64,000 nucleotides of DNA from Saezia sanguinis (GTDB taxonomy: Bacteria > Pseudomonadota > Gammaproteobacteria > Burkholderiales > Burkholderiaceae_C): the NCBI RefSeq assembly GCF_003991585.1, contig NZ_PQSP01000009.1, positions 62,001 to 126,000 on the forward strand. Reading direction: 5' to 3'. Below are positions 8,559 through 21,140 of the stretch, piece after piece. A model generated the notes under the pieces. It was not told the origin of the DNA. It was given only the letters and a program-made list of their open reading frames with translations, and made no database searches. Position numbers and translations under genes: made by a program. Every line of letters starts with the position of its first letter. The first letter of the stretch is position 1.

Positions 8559-9590
8559 CTATTTGCGCGGAATGGAATAGCCTTCAGAACGCGCCAGCTT
8601 GTCCATCACTTTCAGGTCAATCATCAGGTCGTCCACGTCGTTGCGCAGCAGCCCCTGGTACATTTCATTGAACACATGGCTCATATCGGAGAGCGATTTT
8701 TCGGTCTGGTTGCTGATTTGAAGCAGCTCGGAAGGCGTTGTGCCAACGCTTTTGAGGCGGTTAAAGCGTTCCACCGTGGTGCGTATCATCGGCAGGTAGC
8801 GGTTCAAAAAGACAGAGGCAGATACCACGTCGCGCGGGTCTTCCTTCATGGTTTTCAAAATGTCCTGCGCTTTGTCGACAATCAGCGTCACCGAGTACAC
8901 CATCTTGGGCGTGAGCTCAAATTTAAGGCGGTCAATCTCGTCAATAAGTTGCTGGTACGGCTGCGTATCAATGCCGCCTTCGGGGGTGGAGGCGTGCTCA
9001 AGCTTTGTCGTGGCTTTTTGCTCGCGGCGGCGTTGCAGCCAGTCGCTGACGCGCAGATACAGGCGCTCGCCAAAATGCGGGCGGATAACGCCAAATGCCG
9101 TGACCCCGGCCAGCAGCGCGTTATACCACATAGGCATGACGGCAAAGATGCCGGCGCCACCGGTGCCCATGGCCACCACCAGCAAAATCAGCGCAACCAG
9201 GCTGCCCAGCCCGAGCCGGCGGCGGGCAATGGCGTTGAGCACAAACGACACAATGCCGCCAAACGCCAGCCCCAGCGGCCAGTAGCCGGTGAAAATACCG
9301 GCAATGGCGGCCACAATGCCCATGGCAGAGGCCGCAGGGTTGGGTCGCATCGGGAACAGTTGCAGCAGGCTCAGATAAGTGATGGCCGCAATCGAGGTGG
9401 TTCCCAGCACGGTGAAAAGTGATGACCCGGTCTGTACCAGCACATGGGGCGCTACCAGGCCCGCGAGCAGCCCCACGCTGATGGAGGTGAGGTGAAAACC
9501 GATGCGCTTGAGCACGCGCAGCCCCTGCTCTTTGGCATTTTGAATGGCCTCGGTAATCCGGCTTTCCTTAGGGGCTTGGTTTGCTGACAT
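8559..9590 (-). CDS. XpaC-like membrane protein, partner of TelA
   Basis: 343-residue protein with a short cytoplasmic N-terminus, about five hydrophobic segments between residues 33 and 165, then a long charged helical cytoplasmic domain (about 185-343). This matches the XpaC family, named for 5-bromo-4-chloroindolyl phosphate hydrolysis in Bacillus, whose biochemical role remains uncertain. The assignment is strengthened by the gene immediately upstream on the same strand, a TelA homologue; XpaC and TelA genes commonly occur together. A 180-base gap with a perfect palindrome separates them. No catalytic motif is visible. Confidence 0.75.
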   Translation of the reverse strand: MSANQAPKESRITEAIQNAKEQGLRVLKRIGFHLTSISVGLLAGLVAPHVLVQTGSSLFTVLGTTSIAAITYLSLLQLFPMRPNPAASAMGIVAAIAGIFTGYWPLGLAFGGIVSFVLNAIARRRLGLGSLVALILLVVAMGTGGAGIFAVMPMWYNALLAGVTAFGVIRPHFGERLYLRVSDWLQRRREQKATTKLEHASTPEGGIDTQPYQQLIDEIDRLKFELTPKMVYSVTLIVDKAQDILKTMKEDPRDVVSASVFLNRYLPMIRTTVERFNRLKSVGTTPSELLQISNQTEKSLSDMSHVFNEMYQGLLRNDVDDLMIDLKVMDKLARSEGYSIPRK

Positions 9591-9673
9591 ATGCTGTAAT
9601 ATAAGGGTTAAATGGCCACCATCAACTGCGGACTATGAACAATAAGCAAAAACGGCATACTTTGGCCTGATAC

Positions 9674-9695
9674 GCCTGCCGGGTACCCGGCAGGC
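9674..9695. repeat. Perfect 22-bp palindrome between telA and xpaC
   Basis: The 11-base arm GCCTGCCGGGT is followed directly by its exact reverse complement, with GGTACC at the centre. There is no T run on either side, so it is not a classic terminator. As RNA it would form a hairpin between the two genes and could damp expression of xpaC or stabilise the telA transcript. Confidence 0.75.
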
Positions 9696-9770
9696 ATGCA
9701 CTGCTGGTGTGCATGTACCATCATGTGCAGAATGCAATATGGTGCGCTGGCATCAAAGCGCCTTTGCAGG

Positions 9771-10889
9771 TTACTGGTATTTGCCGGTGGCGGCAATCAG
9801 GCGCTGGCGCAGATTGTCTTCCATCGTGACCAGTTCCTTTTCCACTTCGGCACGGCGCACGCGGGCTTCCGAGGCAATCCGCATGGTTTCTTCAATGGTA
9901 TTGACCAGTTTGTCCTGCACCTCGCGCAGCGTGTCGGCATCCACTATCGAGCGCTCCACTTCGGTGGCGGTGGCAATGCTGCTTTGTTGCAGCAATTCGG
10001 CATTTTTGCGCAGCATGGTGTTGGTGGTGTCAGACACCTCTTTTTGCAACTGGGCCGCTTTGGCCTGTGCATCAATGGTGGTTGCCAGCACCATCTGGCT
10101 TTTCCAGATCGGCAGGGTGGAGAGGATGCTGGTCTGGATTTTTTCCGCCAGTTGCTGGTTGTTGCTCTGGATCATGCGGATTTGCGGCGCAGTCTGCACA
10201 GCAATCACCTTGGAGAGGTCCAGATCGTGCAGGCGGCGTTCAAACCGGTTGATCTGTTCCATCAGGTCTTTGGTTTTCTGCGCATCCATCATGTCCTGCG
10301 ATACTTCGGCCTGTCTTTGCAGGGCGGGCAGGTCTTTTTCCCTGACTTCCTTGAGCTTTTCGCGGCCGGCTTCAATGTAGAGCGTCACCTCGCGGTAATA
10401 GTCAAAATTGCGCAGGTACAACTGTTCCAGCGTTTCAATGTCACGCATCAGGTTGACCATGGAGCTGTCCAGATGGGTGGCAATCATATCCACCTGCTTG
10501 GTCAGTGCCTGCCGGTCGATTTTGGCTTTTTCCGCCTGTTTGAACAGTCCGCCCACCAGCGGCAGGTTGGCCAGAAAACCGCTGCGTTTTTCTTCAGCGC
10601 TCAGCGGGTCGTTTTCACGGATACGCATCACCAGTTCAGAAAGCTGCTGGCCGACATCGCCAGCGTCCTTGGCCCGTACCTTTTCCAGCATGGTATCGGC
10701 AAACTTGGCAATTTCACCCATCGGTTTGGCACCATAGGCCAGAATCGCCGCCGGTTCGGCAATATCAATCTGCGCGGCAAGCGCTGTGACCTGAGCCTGG
10801 TCAGGTTTTTGCGCTGGCAACTGACCTTCCTGCGGCTTTTCAATCACTTCATAATTGGGCACGCGGGGGGCTTGTTGATCTGTACTCAT
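9771..10889 (-). CDS. telA: Toxic anion resistance protein TelA
   Basis: 372-residue soluble, mostly helical protein matching the TelA/KlaA family linked to tellurite and other toxic-anion or cell-envelope stress resistance. Recognisable blocks are the FADTMLEKVRAKDAGDVGQQL region (about 62-82), LPLVGGLFKQAEK (about 104-117), the central coiled region with ETLEQLYLRNFDYYREVTLYI, and the C-terminal segment KSQMVLATTIDAQAKAAQLQ. ATG 10889 is preceded by AAAGGATG. It is the first gene of a probable two-gene unit with xpaC. The 277 bases upstream hold no gene. The family is certain; the molecular mechanism is not known. Confidence 0.9.
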   Translation of the reverse strand: MSTDQQAPRVPNYEVIEKPQEGQLPAQKPDQAQVTALAAQIDIAEPAAILAYGAKPMGEIAKFADTMLEKVRAKDAGDVGQQLSELVMRIRENDPLSAEEKRSGFLANLPLVGGLFKQAEKAKIDRQALTKQVDMIATHLDSSMVNLMRDIETLEQLYLRNFDYYREVTLYIEAGREKLKEVREKDLPALQRQAEVSQDMMDAQKTKDLMEQINRFERRLHDLDLSKVIAVQTAPQIRMIQSNNQQLAEKIQTSILSTLPIWKSQMVLATTIDAQAKAAQLQKEVSDTTNTMLRKNAELLQQSSIATATEVERSIVDADTLREVQDKLVNTIEETMRIASEARVRRAEVEKELVTMEDNLRQRLIAATGKYQ

Positions 10890-11166
10890 AAAGTCATCCT
10901 TTAACAGACGGGTTACCGGAAAATACTGGAAATTATATTGTATGTCTTACCTGAGTATCTATCAGATAAAAATTTCATTTACCGGTTCCCTGTTGTGTGC
11001 CGGAAAATAGAGGTATTTCAGGCTGGCTGATGGTGCCGAAAGGGGGGGTAGAGATGACTGGCGGCCATGCAAGAAGGCCGAGGACTATTATGTACTTTAA
11101 CTGTGTGGTGATACAGGCAGTAGCAGGTAGTATCAGGCATGCGCTTCAATAAAGCGTGTTCAGAAG

Positions 11167-12276
11167 TTAAACAGATAGTTTACCCATGGTGCGCTCTATG
11201 AGTCTGCGCATACAAAACTGAATAGAACGGCCAAAATGCCAAAAGAGAAAGGCCACGCAAAAACATAGCAGGGAAACGTTATATAGTTTTTCTGCAAAGG
11301 GGCCAGATCTGACCAATGCCCGTCCAGCAGGCGTTAAAAATAAGATGGCATTGGTTGACATGATCTCGATAATGATAATGCCCCACCGCTGCCAGCGGCC
11401 GTTAACGAGCTTGCATGTATCTATCCAAAAGCATAATGTACATACCAGGAACACACATGCGGCTATCAGCGCAGGTATAAAGCCTTTCAGGCTGACAGCC
11501 AGAATGATAAATAACATGCATACAAGTATGCCCGCGAAGCAAAGCGCCAGTGCCAGTATGACATTGCGCACAATATGAGGGTGGCGCGGCAATACAGTGG
11601 TTCGCGGATAACATGCCGCAGCATATATATACACGGGTAAACATGCAAGGGTGTAAAACCAGTTGGATCGGTTGGGCAGCCACCCTATTAAGACAAATAA
11701 TGCAGTAAAACCCAGTAATACACAATGACGTTCGGTTATGGGAGAAAGCTTTTCACTGCTGGTTTTTAACCAGCCTGTTTTGGCACAGAGGCTGATTGCA
11801 GTGTATGCCAGCAAGGCCATGAGGATCATTGGCAGGGGCTGTACGAGTATTCTGATAACAGTCCCGATACTGTAAGCGTGTGAGCGGGAAGTCCAAAACA
11901 ATACCAAGCGGTCAAGGTACTGTAACCCCAGGTAACTCCAGACAAACAAGGCAAGCCAGCAGGCCAGAGCGGCCAGCATGCAAGAACAGATATGGGTAAA
12001 GCTAAGAGAATATATTCGTCTGGAAATTAAGAAAACCAACAACAGCACAAATACATAAATAATCAGGATGTCATGTGGTATCAGCGTGTTGATGATGTAG
12101 GTGACCCAGCTTGTTGGTATGGCAAAATCTCTTTGATAAGCATAGAAAATGCCTGTATAAAGTGCCCCTGCCAGATAGTAAAAAAATGCACCTGTAAGTG
12201 CCAGTATCAGCACATTGCGCAGGCTTTTGTCGGTGTGGCTATAGGAATTGGGCGCTGGAATTGCTGGACTTGTCAT
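11167..12276 (-). CDS. Unrecognised polytopic membrane protein
   Basis: About 369 residues with roughly ten hydrophobic segments spread over the whole length, linked by short basic loops. No family was recognised. ATG 12276 was taken as the start; an in-frame GTG at 12300 would add eight residues. The coding sequence is visibly richer in A and T, with more rare codons (ATA, TTA), than the flanking telA and ABC exporter genes, which hints at separate origin. It is not obviously co-transcribed with either neighbour, and nothing in context gives a function. Confidence 0.7.
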   Translation of the reverse strand: MTSPAIPAPNSYSHTDKSLRNVLILALTGAFFYYLAGALYTGIFYAYQRDFAIPTSWVTYIINTLIPHDILIIYVFVLLLVFLISRRIYSLSFTHICSCMLAALACWLALFVWSYLGLQYLDRLVLFWTSRSHAYSIGTVIRILVQPLPMILMALLAYTAISLCAKTGWLKTSSEKLSPITERHCVLLGFTALFVLIGWLPNRSNWFYTLACLPVYIYAAACYPRTTVLPRHPHIVRNVILALALCFAGILVCMLFIILAVSLKGFIPALIAACVFLVCTLCFWIDTCKLVNGRWQRWGIIIIEIMSTNAILFLTPAGRALVRSGPFAEKLYNVSLLCFCVAFLFWHFGRSIQFCMRRLIERTMGKLSV

Positions 12277-12376
12277 TTTTTGCCCACATGAATATGGCAC
12301 AACCTGTGCTGGTTTTTATTTTGGGTGGATTTGCATTATCGCATATGCATTGTATCGTATGTGGGGGACAAAACAG

Positions 12377-14164
12377 TCAATGCGTCTCATAGGTGCGGGC
12401 GATTTTTTCCACATTCAGGCTGCGGGCCATGGCGTCAAAAATCTTTTTATAGGCACCTTCCATGTGGTACAGGTCATCGTGCGTGCCTGATTCGGCAATG
12501 CGCCCGTTTTCCATCACATAAATGCAGTCGGCGTCGATGATCTGCGAGATGCTGTGCGAGATGATGATGACGGTACGGCCTTTTTTGATTGCGTCCAGGC
12601 TGTTTTTGATCTGCTCGGTGGCAATGGCGTCCAGGCTGGCGGTGGGCTCGTCCAGAAAGATGATCGGCGGGTTTTTCAGGAACATGCGGGCAATGGCAAT
12701 GCGTTGCTGCTGTCCGCCCGATAGTGCCAGGGCAGAAGTCTCGTACTGCTGCGGCAACGCCATGACCTGGTCGTGAATGTAAGATTGCCTGGCCGCCTGC
12801 ACCACTTCGTCATGCGTGGCATTGGGGTTGCCGTACAGAATGTTTTCTTCGATGGTGCCGTTGAAGATATGGTTCTTTTGCAGCACCAGGCCAATGTGGT
12901 CGCGCACATAGGCGGTGTCGTAGTCTTCCAGTGAAACGCCGTCCAGCAGTATTTGCCCTGAATCGGGCGTGTAGAACTTGTCGAGCAGGTTGATCAGCGT
13001 GCTTTTGCCTGCGCCCGACAAGCCCACCAGCGCGGTGATTTTGCCGGGTGCAATTTCCATGTTGATGTCGTGCAGCGTGCGGGTTTCGTTGCCGGGGTAG
13101 GTAAAGTTGACTTTTTTCAGTTCAAAGCGGCCGTGCAGTTGTGCAGGCACATAGCTGCCGGACTGTTCTTTCTGGTCATCGGCATGGAGGATTTCAAAGA
13201 ACCCTTCGGAATAGATCAGCGCATCATTCATCTGGTCGTAAATCAGGTGCAGGCGGCGGATTGGCGCGGTGACGTTGTTGAACAGCAGGATGTGGAACAT
13301 GATGGCGCCAATGGTCATCTGGCCTTCCAGCACAAAATAAGTGGTCAGCAGAATAATGCCCACGAGTCCGATCTGTTCGATGAAGGTTTTGGTGCCGTCA
13401 AACAGAAAACTGGTTCTGCGGATCTGCATCTGCTTGTCGGTCAGGTCGGTTTGCAGCTTGAGCTGCTTGGTGCCTTCAATGTCTTCTCGCAGGAACGATT
13501 TGATGACCGGAATGGATTCTAAAATACCCAGAATGCCCTGGCTTTTGTTCTCGCGCAGCGTTTTGATGGCACGGCGCCCGCCGGTGAGTTTTTGCGCCTG
13601 CATGCGGCTTACATAGTAATAGACGGGCACGGTGCAAAAGGCCAGCAGCCCCACATAGAAGTTGGCCAGGAACATCATCAGCAGCGCCACAATGGCGTTG
13701 GCAAACAGCGGCAGGATGTCGATGAAAAAGTTCTGCACCAGCCGTGTGAGGCTTTCCACGCCGCGGTCAATGCGGGTTTGCAGTTTGCCGGGCTGGTTGC
13801 CGTTGCTGCTGTAAAACGCCAGCCGGTAGGTGAGTATTTTTTCGATGACGGTTTGTGCCAGGTCACGTGAGACATAAATGCGCAGGCGCTCGCCGTAAAA
13901 TTTCTGCCCGAACTGCAGCAGGATGTTGATGACCTCTTTGCCGATCAGAATGCCCGATATGACCGAGAGCACGGTCAGGCCGTCTTTCAGGCTTTTGTGC
14001 GCTTCCAGCAGCGCGGTAATCTCATCGACCGTGTAGCGCAGTACCCAGGCATTGACCTGCGCGGTGAGCGAGCCGATAAAGGTCAGCACCAGCGTAAAGA
14101 CAACCAGCAGCCGGTACGGGCGGATGTAAGGCCTGAGGTTCTGAAACAGTTGAAACAGTGTCAT
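12377..14164 (-). CDS. ABC exporter, fused membrane and ATPase domains (MsbA type)
   Basis: 595-residue half-transporter. Six transmembrane segments lie in residues 1-310 and the nucleotide-binding domain in about 335-595, with Walker A (GLSGAGKSTL), Q-loop (VLQKNHIF), signature (LSGGQQQRIAIAR), Walker B (IIFLDEPTASLD) and switch histidine (ISHS). It should work as a homodimer exporting lipid, peptide or drug. No peptidase or accessory domain is present, and no substrate gene lies next to it. ATG 14164 is the first start. It is separated by about 100 bases from the upstream PhnB-like gene on the same strand. Confidence 0.9.
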   Translation of the reverse strand: MTLFQLFQNLRPYIRPYRLLVVFTLVLTFIGSLTAQVNAWVLRYTVDEITALLEAHKSLKDGLTVLSVISGILIGKEVINILLQFGQKFYGERLRIYVSRDLAQTVIEKILTYRLAFYSSNGNQPGKLQTRIDRGVESLTRLVQNFFIDILPLFANAIVALLMMFLANFYVGLLAFCTVPVYYYVSRMQAQKLTGGRRAIKTLRENKSQGILGILESIPVIKSFLREDIEGTKQLKLQTDLTDKQMQIRRTSFLFDGTKTFIEQIGLVGIILLTTYFVLEGQMTIGAIMFHILLFNNVTAPIRRLHLIYDQMNDALIYSEGFFEILHADDQKEQSGSYVPAQLHGRFELKKVNFTYPGNETRTLHDINMEIAPGKITALVGLSGAGKSTLINLLDKFYTPDSGQILLDGVSLEDYDTAYVRDHIGLVLQKNHIFNGTIEENILYGNPNATHDEVVQAARQSYIHDQVMALPQQYETSALALSGGQQQRIAIARMFLKNPPIIFLDEPTASLDAIATEQIKNSLDAIKKGRTVIIISHSISQIIDADCIYVMENGRIAESGTHDDLYHMEGAYKKIFDAMARSLNVEKIARTYETH

Positions 14165-14265
14165 GCAGCTTTGTTATTGTCATTATTTGGGGGTATGTTA
14201 CTGCAATTGGGGGCTGAGCGGGCGGCATTGCGGCCGATACCCATGCCCCAAGCGACAGCTCTGCC

Positions 14266-14709
14266 TTAAGCCTTTGTTTTGTTTGGCGAGTGGTTGATGA
14301 GCCAGTTGATGCCAAACTGGTCGGTCAGCATGCCGAACTCGTCTCCCCAGTGCGCCTGGCTCAGCGGCATGGCGATGTGTCCGTTTTGCGCCAGGCCATT
14401 GAACAGGCGGTATGCCTCATCGTGGCTGGCGGCTTCAATGTAGACCGAAAAGTTATTGCCAAACACGGTTTTGGCGGCAAGGTGACCCACGGCGTCGGCG
14501 CCCATCAGCATGGTTTCCTGGCTGATGGGCAGGCTGATGTTTTCAATTTTTTGGCGGATGTTCTCCGGCAGGGACGGGGCTTCGGGCGGCAGCGGCACAT
14601 CGCCATACCTGACTATAGCCGGGAACTCGCCGCCAAAAACAGAGCGGTAAAAATCAAATGCCTGCTCGCAATTGCCATTGAATAAAAGACAGATGTTGAC
14701 GGTTGCCAT
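14266..14709 (-). CDS. PhnB-like VOC (glyoxalase-fold) protein
   Basis: 147-residue protein of the vicinal-oxygen-chelate superfamily, PhnB/3-demethylubiquinone-like subgroup. It opens with the typical beta strand NICLLFNGNCEQAFDFYRSVFGGEF and ends with the paired module GMLTDQFGINWLINHS. Members fold as paired beta-alpha-beta-beta-beta units and often dimerise; most have no proven reaction. ATG 14709 is preceded by an AAAGGAAACC ribosome site. It is probably transcribed separately from the exporter downstream. Confidence 0.85.
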   Translation of the reverse strand: MATVNICLLFNGNCEQAFDFYRSVFGGEFPAIVRYGDVPLPPEAPSLPENIRQKIENISLPISQETMLMGADAVGHLAAKTVFGNNFSVYIEAASHDEAYRLFNGLAQNGHIAMPLSQAHWGDEFGMLTDQFGINWLINHSPNKTKA

Positions 14710-14897
14710 ATCCCGGTTTCCTTTCTTTTGTCAGGCGCGGCAACACCGTGCCGCATTTGGGCCGCATATGTGTTGCATGTATGCCGGACCTGTGAGGAAT
14801 TGTATGGGATTGGCCGTGTATCAGGCAAAGTGAAACGGCTTGCAACAATGGCGCCCATACGCTGCCAATGACATGCTGCGCACTATGACGCTATACA

Positions 14898-16223
14898 CTA
14901 CACGCAGCGTGCCACCATGGTCATTTCGTCAGCCGGGCCAATATCGATCTGCACCACATGCCCGCTACCAGGAGCCACGTCAATGGGCTGGCCGTCTTTG
15001 TTCAGCAGTTTTTCCAGCACCAGGGTGCGGTTGCCCTGCGGCGCAACAACCTGCAAGGTGTCGCCCACGGCAAAACGGTTTTTCACGTCCACCGTTGATA
15101 AGCCGGTGGCGGTGTCGTAGCTGAGGACTTCAGCGACAAACTGCTGGGTGAAGTTGCCCGAGTCGCCACTGGCGTAGTTCTGCGTTTCGTCATTGCTGTG
15201 GCGGTCGTAAAAGCCTTCGGTATAGCCGCGGTTGGCGAGTGCATCGAGTTGCAGCAGCAGGGCAGGGTCAAAGGTGCGCCCGGCCAGTGCGTCATCAATG
15301 GCCTGGCGGTAAATCTGCGCCGTGCGTGCGGCGTAGTAGTGCGACTTGGTGCGGCCTTCGATTTTCAGGCAGTCTATGCCGGCCTCGACCAGTTTTTGCA
15401 CATGGCGTATGGCGCGCAGGTCGCGCGAGTTCATGATGTAGGTGCCGTGCTCGTCTTCTTCAATCTCCATCCACTCGTCCTGGCGGCGGCCGGTTTCTTC
15501 AATCACATAGGCTTTGTCGGCGGCCGGGTGGCGGGCAATCACGCCGTCTTCCTGTTTGGGCAGCAGCGTGCCTTCGGGCGTTTCGGTGGCGTCTGCCACC
15601 TGGTACTGCCAGCGGCAGGCGTTGGTGCAGGTGCCCTGGTTGGCGTCACGGTGGTTGAAGTACCCTGAAAGCAGGCAACGGCCCGAGTAGGCAATGCACA
15701 GCGCACCGTGCACAAACACTTCCAGCTCAATATCGGGGCACTGCTGGCGAATTTCGGTGATTTCGGCAATAGAGAGTTCACGCGAGAGGATGATGCGCGC
15801 CACGCCCATGCTTTGCCAGAAGCGCACGCTGGCGTAGTTCATGGTGTTGGCCTGCACCGAGAGGTGAATGGGCATGTCGGGCCATTGCTCGCGCACCATC
15901 ATGATCAGTCCCGGGTCGCTCATGATCAGCGCATCGGGCCCGAGCTCCACTGCGGGTGTGAGGTCGCGGATAAAGGTGCCGACCTTGTTGTTGTGCGGCA
16001 TCAGGTTGACGGTGAGCAGGAACTTCTTGCCCGCCGCATGAGCATGGCTGATTCCCTGCGCCACCGGCTCGAGCTTGCGGAACTCGTTGTTGCGTGCACG
16101 CAGGCTGTAGCGCGGCAGGCCGGCGTAGATGGCGTCAGCCCCATAGGCCAGCGCATAGCGCAGGCTTTTGAGCGAGCCGGCCGGGGAGAGCAGTTCAGGG
16201 CGTTTCAGTGGGGTGTTTTGCAT
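14898..16223 (-). CDS. trhP: tRNA hydroxylation protein TrhP (YegQ), peptidase U32 family
   Basis: Homologue of E. coli YegQ/TrhP, which takes part in prephenate-dependent formation of 5-hydroxyuridine at tRNA position 34. The 441-residue protein begins PELLSPAGSLKSLRYALAYG, the U32 hallmark, and contains the VHGALCIAYSGRCLLSGY block and the cysteine cluster GTCTNACRWQY that likely bind an iron-sulfur cluster. A C-terminal barrel-like domain includes KNRFAVGDTLQVVAPQG. ATG 16223 is chosen because the family starts there; an upstream in-frame ATG at 16277 would add 18 residues of unusual sequence. Although the family is labelled peptidase, tRNA modification is the supported role. Confidence 0.9.
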   Translation of the reverse strand: MQNTPLKRPELLSPAGSLKSLRYALAYGADAIYAGLPRYSLRARNNEFRKLEPVAQGISHAHAAGKKFLLTVNLMPHNNKVGTFIRDLTPAVELGPDALIMSDPGLIMMVREQWPDMPIHLSVQANTMNYASVRFWQSMGVARIILSRELSIAEITEIRQQCPDIELEVFVHGALCIAYSGRCLLSGYFNHRDANQGTCTNACRWQYQVADATETPEGTLLPKQEDGVIARHPAADKAYVIEETGRRQDEWMEIEEDEHGTYIMNSRDLRAIRHVQKLVEAGIDCLKIEGRTKSHYYAARTAQIYRQAIDDALAGRTFDPALLLQLDALANRGYTEGFYDRHSNDETQNYASGDSGNFTQQFVAEVLSYDTATGLSTVDVKNRFAVGDTLQVVAPQGNRTLVLEKLLNKDGQPIDVAPGSGHVVQIDIGPADEMTMVARCV

Positions 16224-16288
16224 CGGGCGATTGTAAGACAAAAGCAATGCATCAACGCGCCGTAAGGGTTCCGCCATACAGCACGGAA

Positions 16289-16723
16289 TTATATGAATGC
16301 GGTTGCAAGATAAAGCGCAGTATGGAGTACGGTAAAGTAGCTGATGTCTGCCATGAGATTGCTTTTTTGATGCTGCCTGCCGTGTATGAGCACGATCAGG
16401 CCGACTCTGAGCAGCGCCAGAATGCCGTAGTAGATGGTGCTTTCACATGCCACCCGAAATATGACAGGGCTGTGAATGCCTGCGACGAGCACCTGGTTCA
16501 AGGCCGAGGCAATGCCGCCGGTCACCGTGGTTAATATTATGGCGAGCGTATATGACTGATGTTCTTTCAATGCGCGGTTGAATACCAGTGCGGCGATAAG
16601 CCCGGAAAAAAGGGAGGACAGAATCAGGAAATGTCCGCCGATGATCAGCAGCAGGAGCAGGGTTTCGATTATGTTGTAGCGGAACATGGTGGCGTTGATG
16701 AATTGCTGTGCACTTATTCTCAA
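16289..16723 (-). CDS. Small unrecognised membrane protein
   Basis: 144 residues (TTG start at 16723) or 132 residues if ATG 16687 is used; neither has a clear ribosome site. Four hydrophobic segments are visible: ETLLLLLIIGGHFLILSSL, YTLAIILTTVTGGIASAL, ILALLRVGLIVLI and the C-terminal YFTVLHTALYLATAFI. AT-richer than its neighbours. No family recognised and no informative neighbour. Confidence 0.55.
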   Translation of the reverse strand: MRISAQQFINATMFRYNIIETLLLLLIIGGHFLILSSLFSGLIAALVFNRALKEHQSYTLAIILTTVTGGIASALNQVLVAGIHSPVIFRVACESTIYYGILALLRVGLIVLIHGRQHQKSNLMADISYFTVLHTALYLATAFI

Positions 16724-16817
16724 CGCCGATCATGAAGAAACTGTGAATTTTGTGTGAAGTGGGCAGATATGCCAACAGCGATTACCCATGCAGCGGGGCA
16801 GCGGGTTTACTGGCGGT

Positions 16818-17639
16818 TCACTGGCCGGGCAGCAGCGGTTCGTACATCATGATCGCGTGGTTTTCCGCCACCAGTTCGGTGTTGACGGTGCCGGTGGCAA
16901 GGTCGGTGGCCTGTTTCCAGATGCGGTTATGGCGTGTGTAGCCGCCCCACGGCTGCTGGTGGATGGCGTGGTCGGTTTCAAAAACGTCAAACCGGTGGTG
17001 CGGCGGGAAGTCTGACAGCAGCTCACCGTGCAGATGGGTTTCATCCAGCCACAGCCTGATCTGGTAGGTGTTGCTGGTTCGGTTGGCCAGTTGCAGGTCA
17101 ATGTAGTTATAGGCCAGTGTGGCGCCGCAGGCAAACGGAATGGTGCGGTTGACGTCGGGGAATACATCAAACCCGTGCCGCCAGCGTTCGCTGATGGTCA
17201 GGTCGGAGTGCAGTGCCATCCAATACAGCAGGTTGCCCAGCTGGCACAGGCCGCCGCCAATGCCTTTGGCGATTTGCCCGTTGTGCAGCACGAGGCCTTC
17301 CAGATAGCCGCGCGCCGCGCTGGGGCGGCCCACCAGCCGCCAGATGGAAAAGGTCTGGCCGGGGCGGATGGTGACGCCGTTGATATGGCGAATGGCCAGC
17401 CGCAGGTTGGTGACTTTGTTGTGTTGCAGGTACATGTCCACATGGCGCAGCGGGCGCAACAGCATGGACTGGTGCTTGAAAACGGTATGTGTGCAGGGTT
17501 TGGCGCGCGGGTCTATGCCGGCGTAGCGGCCGGCATTTCTCAGCCACAGCAGCTTGCGTTTGAGGATGAAATACTCCCGCCCTGCCAAACTGCGCAGCCT
17601 GCTTCTATGTTGTGGCTGGTCGACGGCATCTGCATTCAT
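16818..17639 (-). CDS. VanW family protein
   Basis: 273-residue protein of the VanW family, named after a gene in vancomycin-resistance clusters but found widely and without a known reaction. The core is NVTNLRLA-like KVTNLRLAIRHINGVTIRPGQTFSIWRLVG (about 95-125), then GYLEGLVLHNGQIAKGIGGGLCQLGNLLYW with the conserved GGGxCQ, and the later YNYIDLQLANRT. No signal peptide, so this proteobacterial version appears cytoplasmic. ATG 17639 start. There are no van genes nearby, so the name should not be read as drug resistance. Confidence 0.85.
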   Translation of the reverse strand: MNADAVDQPQHRSRLRSLAGREYFILKRKLLWLRNAGRYAGIDPRAKPCTHTVFKHQSMLLRPLRHVDMYLQHNKVTNLRLAIRHINGVTIRPGQTFSIWRLVGRPSAARGYLEGLVLHNGQIAKGIGGGLCQLGNLLYWMALHSDLTISERWRHGFDVFPDVNRTIPFACGATLAYNYIDLQLANRTSNTYQIRLWLDETHLHGELLSDFPPHHRFDVFETDHAIHQQPWGGYTRHNRIWKQATDLATGTVNTELVAENHAIMMYEPLLPGQ

Positions 17640-17955
17640 TTTTGCCCTATCGATAGAGTATCCATATTAAAAGTGATCAGGTATAAATGCAAGCATTTGC
17701 CAGCGGGGTTTGAGTAAAAAGGCGGGTCATCGGCATGCGGCAGGACTTCACGTGCGTGTGAGCCTGAGCAGTGTGGGTGACGCGTCCCAACTGATGAGAG
17801 CCATGGGTATGAACAATTACAATCCGCAGCCCAAATCCGGAATTATTACCGCTGGGATTGAATTGAATGCATATATACTTTTTGAAAAATTGATAAATAG
17901 ATTAGCGCTTTTTCGCCGGCGTTGAAGTTTAGTTTTATATTTTGAAAGGGCAATC
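17640..17955. other. Divergent intergenic region, no gene seen
   Basis: 316 bases between the VanW gene and the ankyrin gene. A 71-codon open frame at 17710-17925 has no ribosome site and no family-like sequence. GAAAGGG at 17943-17949 is the ribosome site of the ankyrin gene. The last ~80 bases are AT-rich and probably hold its promoter. Confidence 0.6.
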
Positions 17956-20970
<3,015 letters not shown>

Positions 20971-20990
20971 GCCCTTTTAAATCCGCAGAA

Positions 20991-21020
20991 AAAAAGCAGG
21001 CCCTTTTCAGGGCCTGTTTT
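20991..21020 (+). terminator. Rho-independent terminator after the ankyrin gene
   Basis: CAGGCCC (20997-21003) pairs with GGGCCTG (21010-21016) around a six-base loop, with A-rich sequence before and TTTT after, allowing the stem to lengthen. It sits just past the ankyrin stop at 20970. Confidence 0.8.
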
Positions 21021-21140
21021 GTATGTACCTGGTATACGCTTGGTGTGCAGTTTGGGTGTTTTGCCTGTGCGGTGTGTTATGTTGAATGCGCCTGATGCGA
21101 CAAATTCAGCCCGGTCCCGCTGTGTAATGCGATGCTATAC

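Noticed and set aside
16818..17639. Vancomycin-resistance locus
   Set aside because: Only a VanW-family protein is present; no vanHAX-type genes, and the family is widespread in bacteria that do not carry glycopeptide resistance.
17710..17925. Small gene upstream of the ankyrin gene
   Set aside because: No ribosome site, no recognisable sequence and it overlaps the likely promoter.
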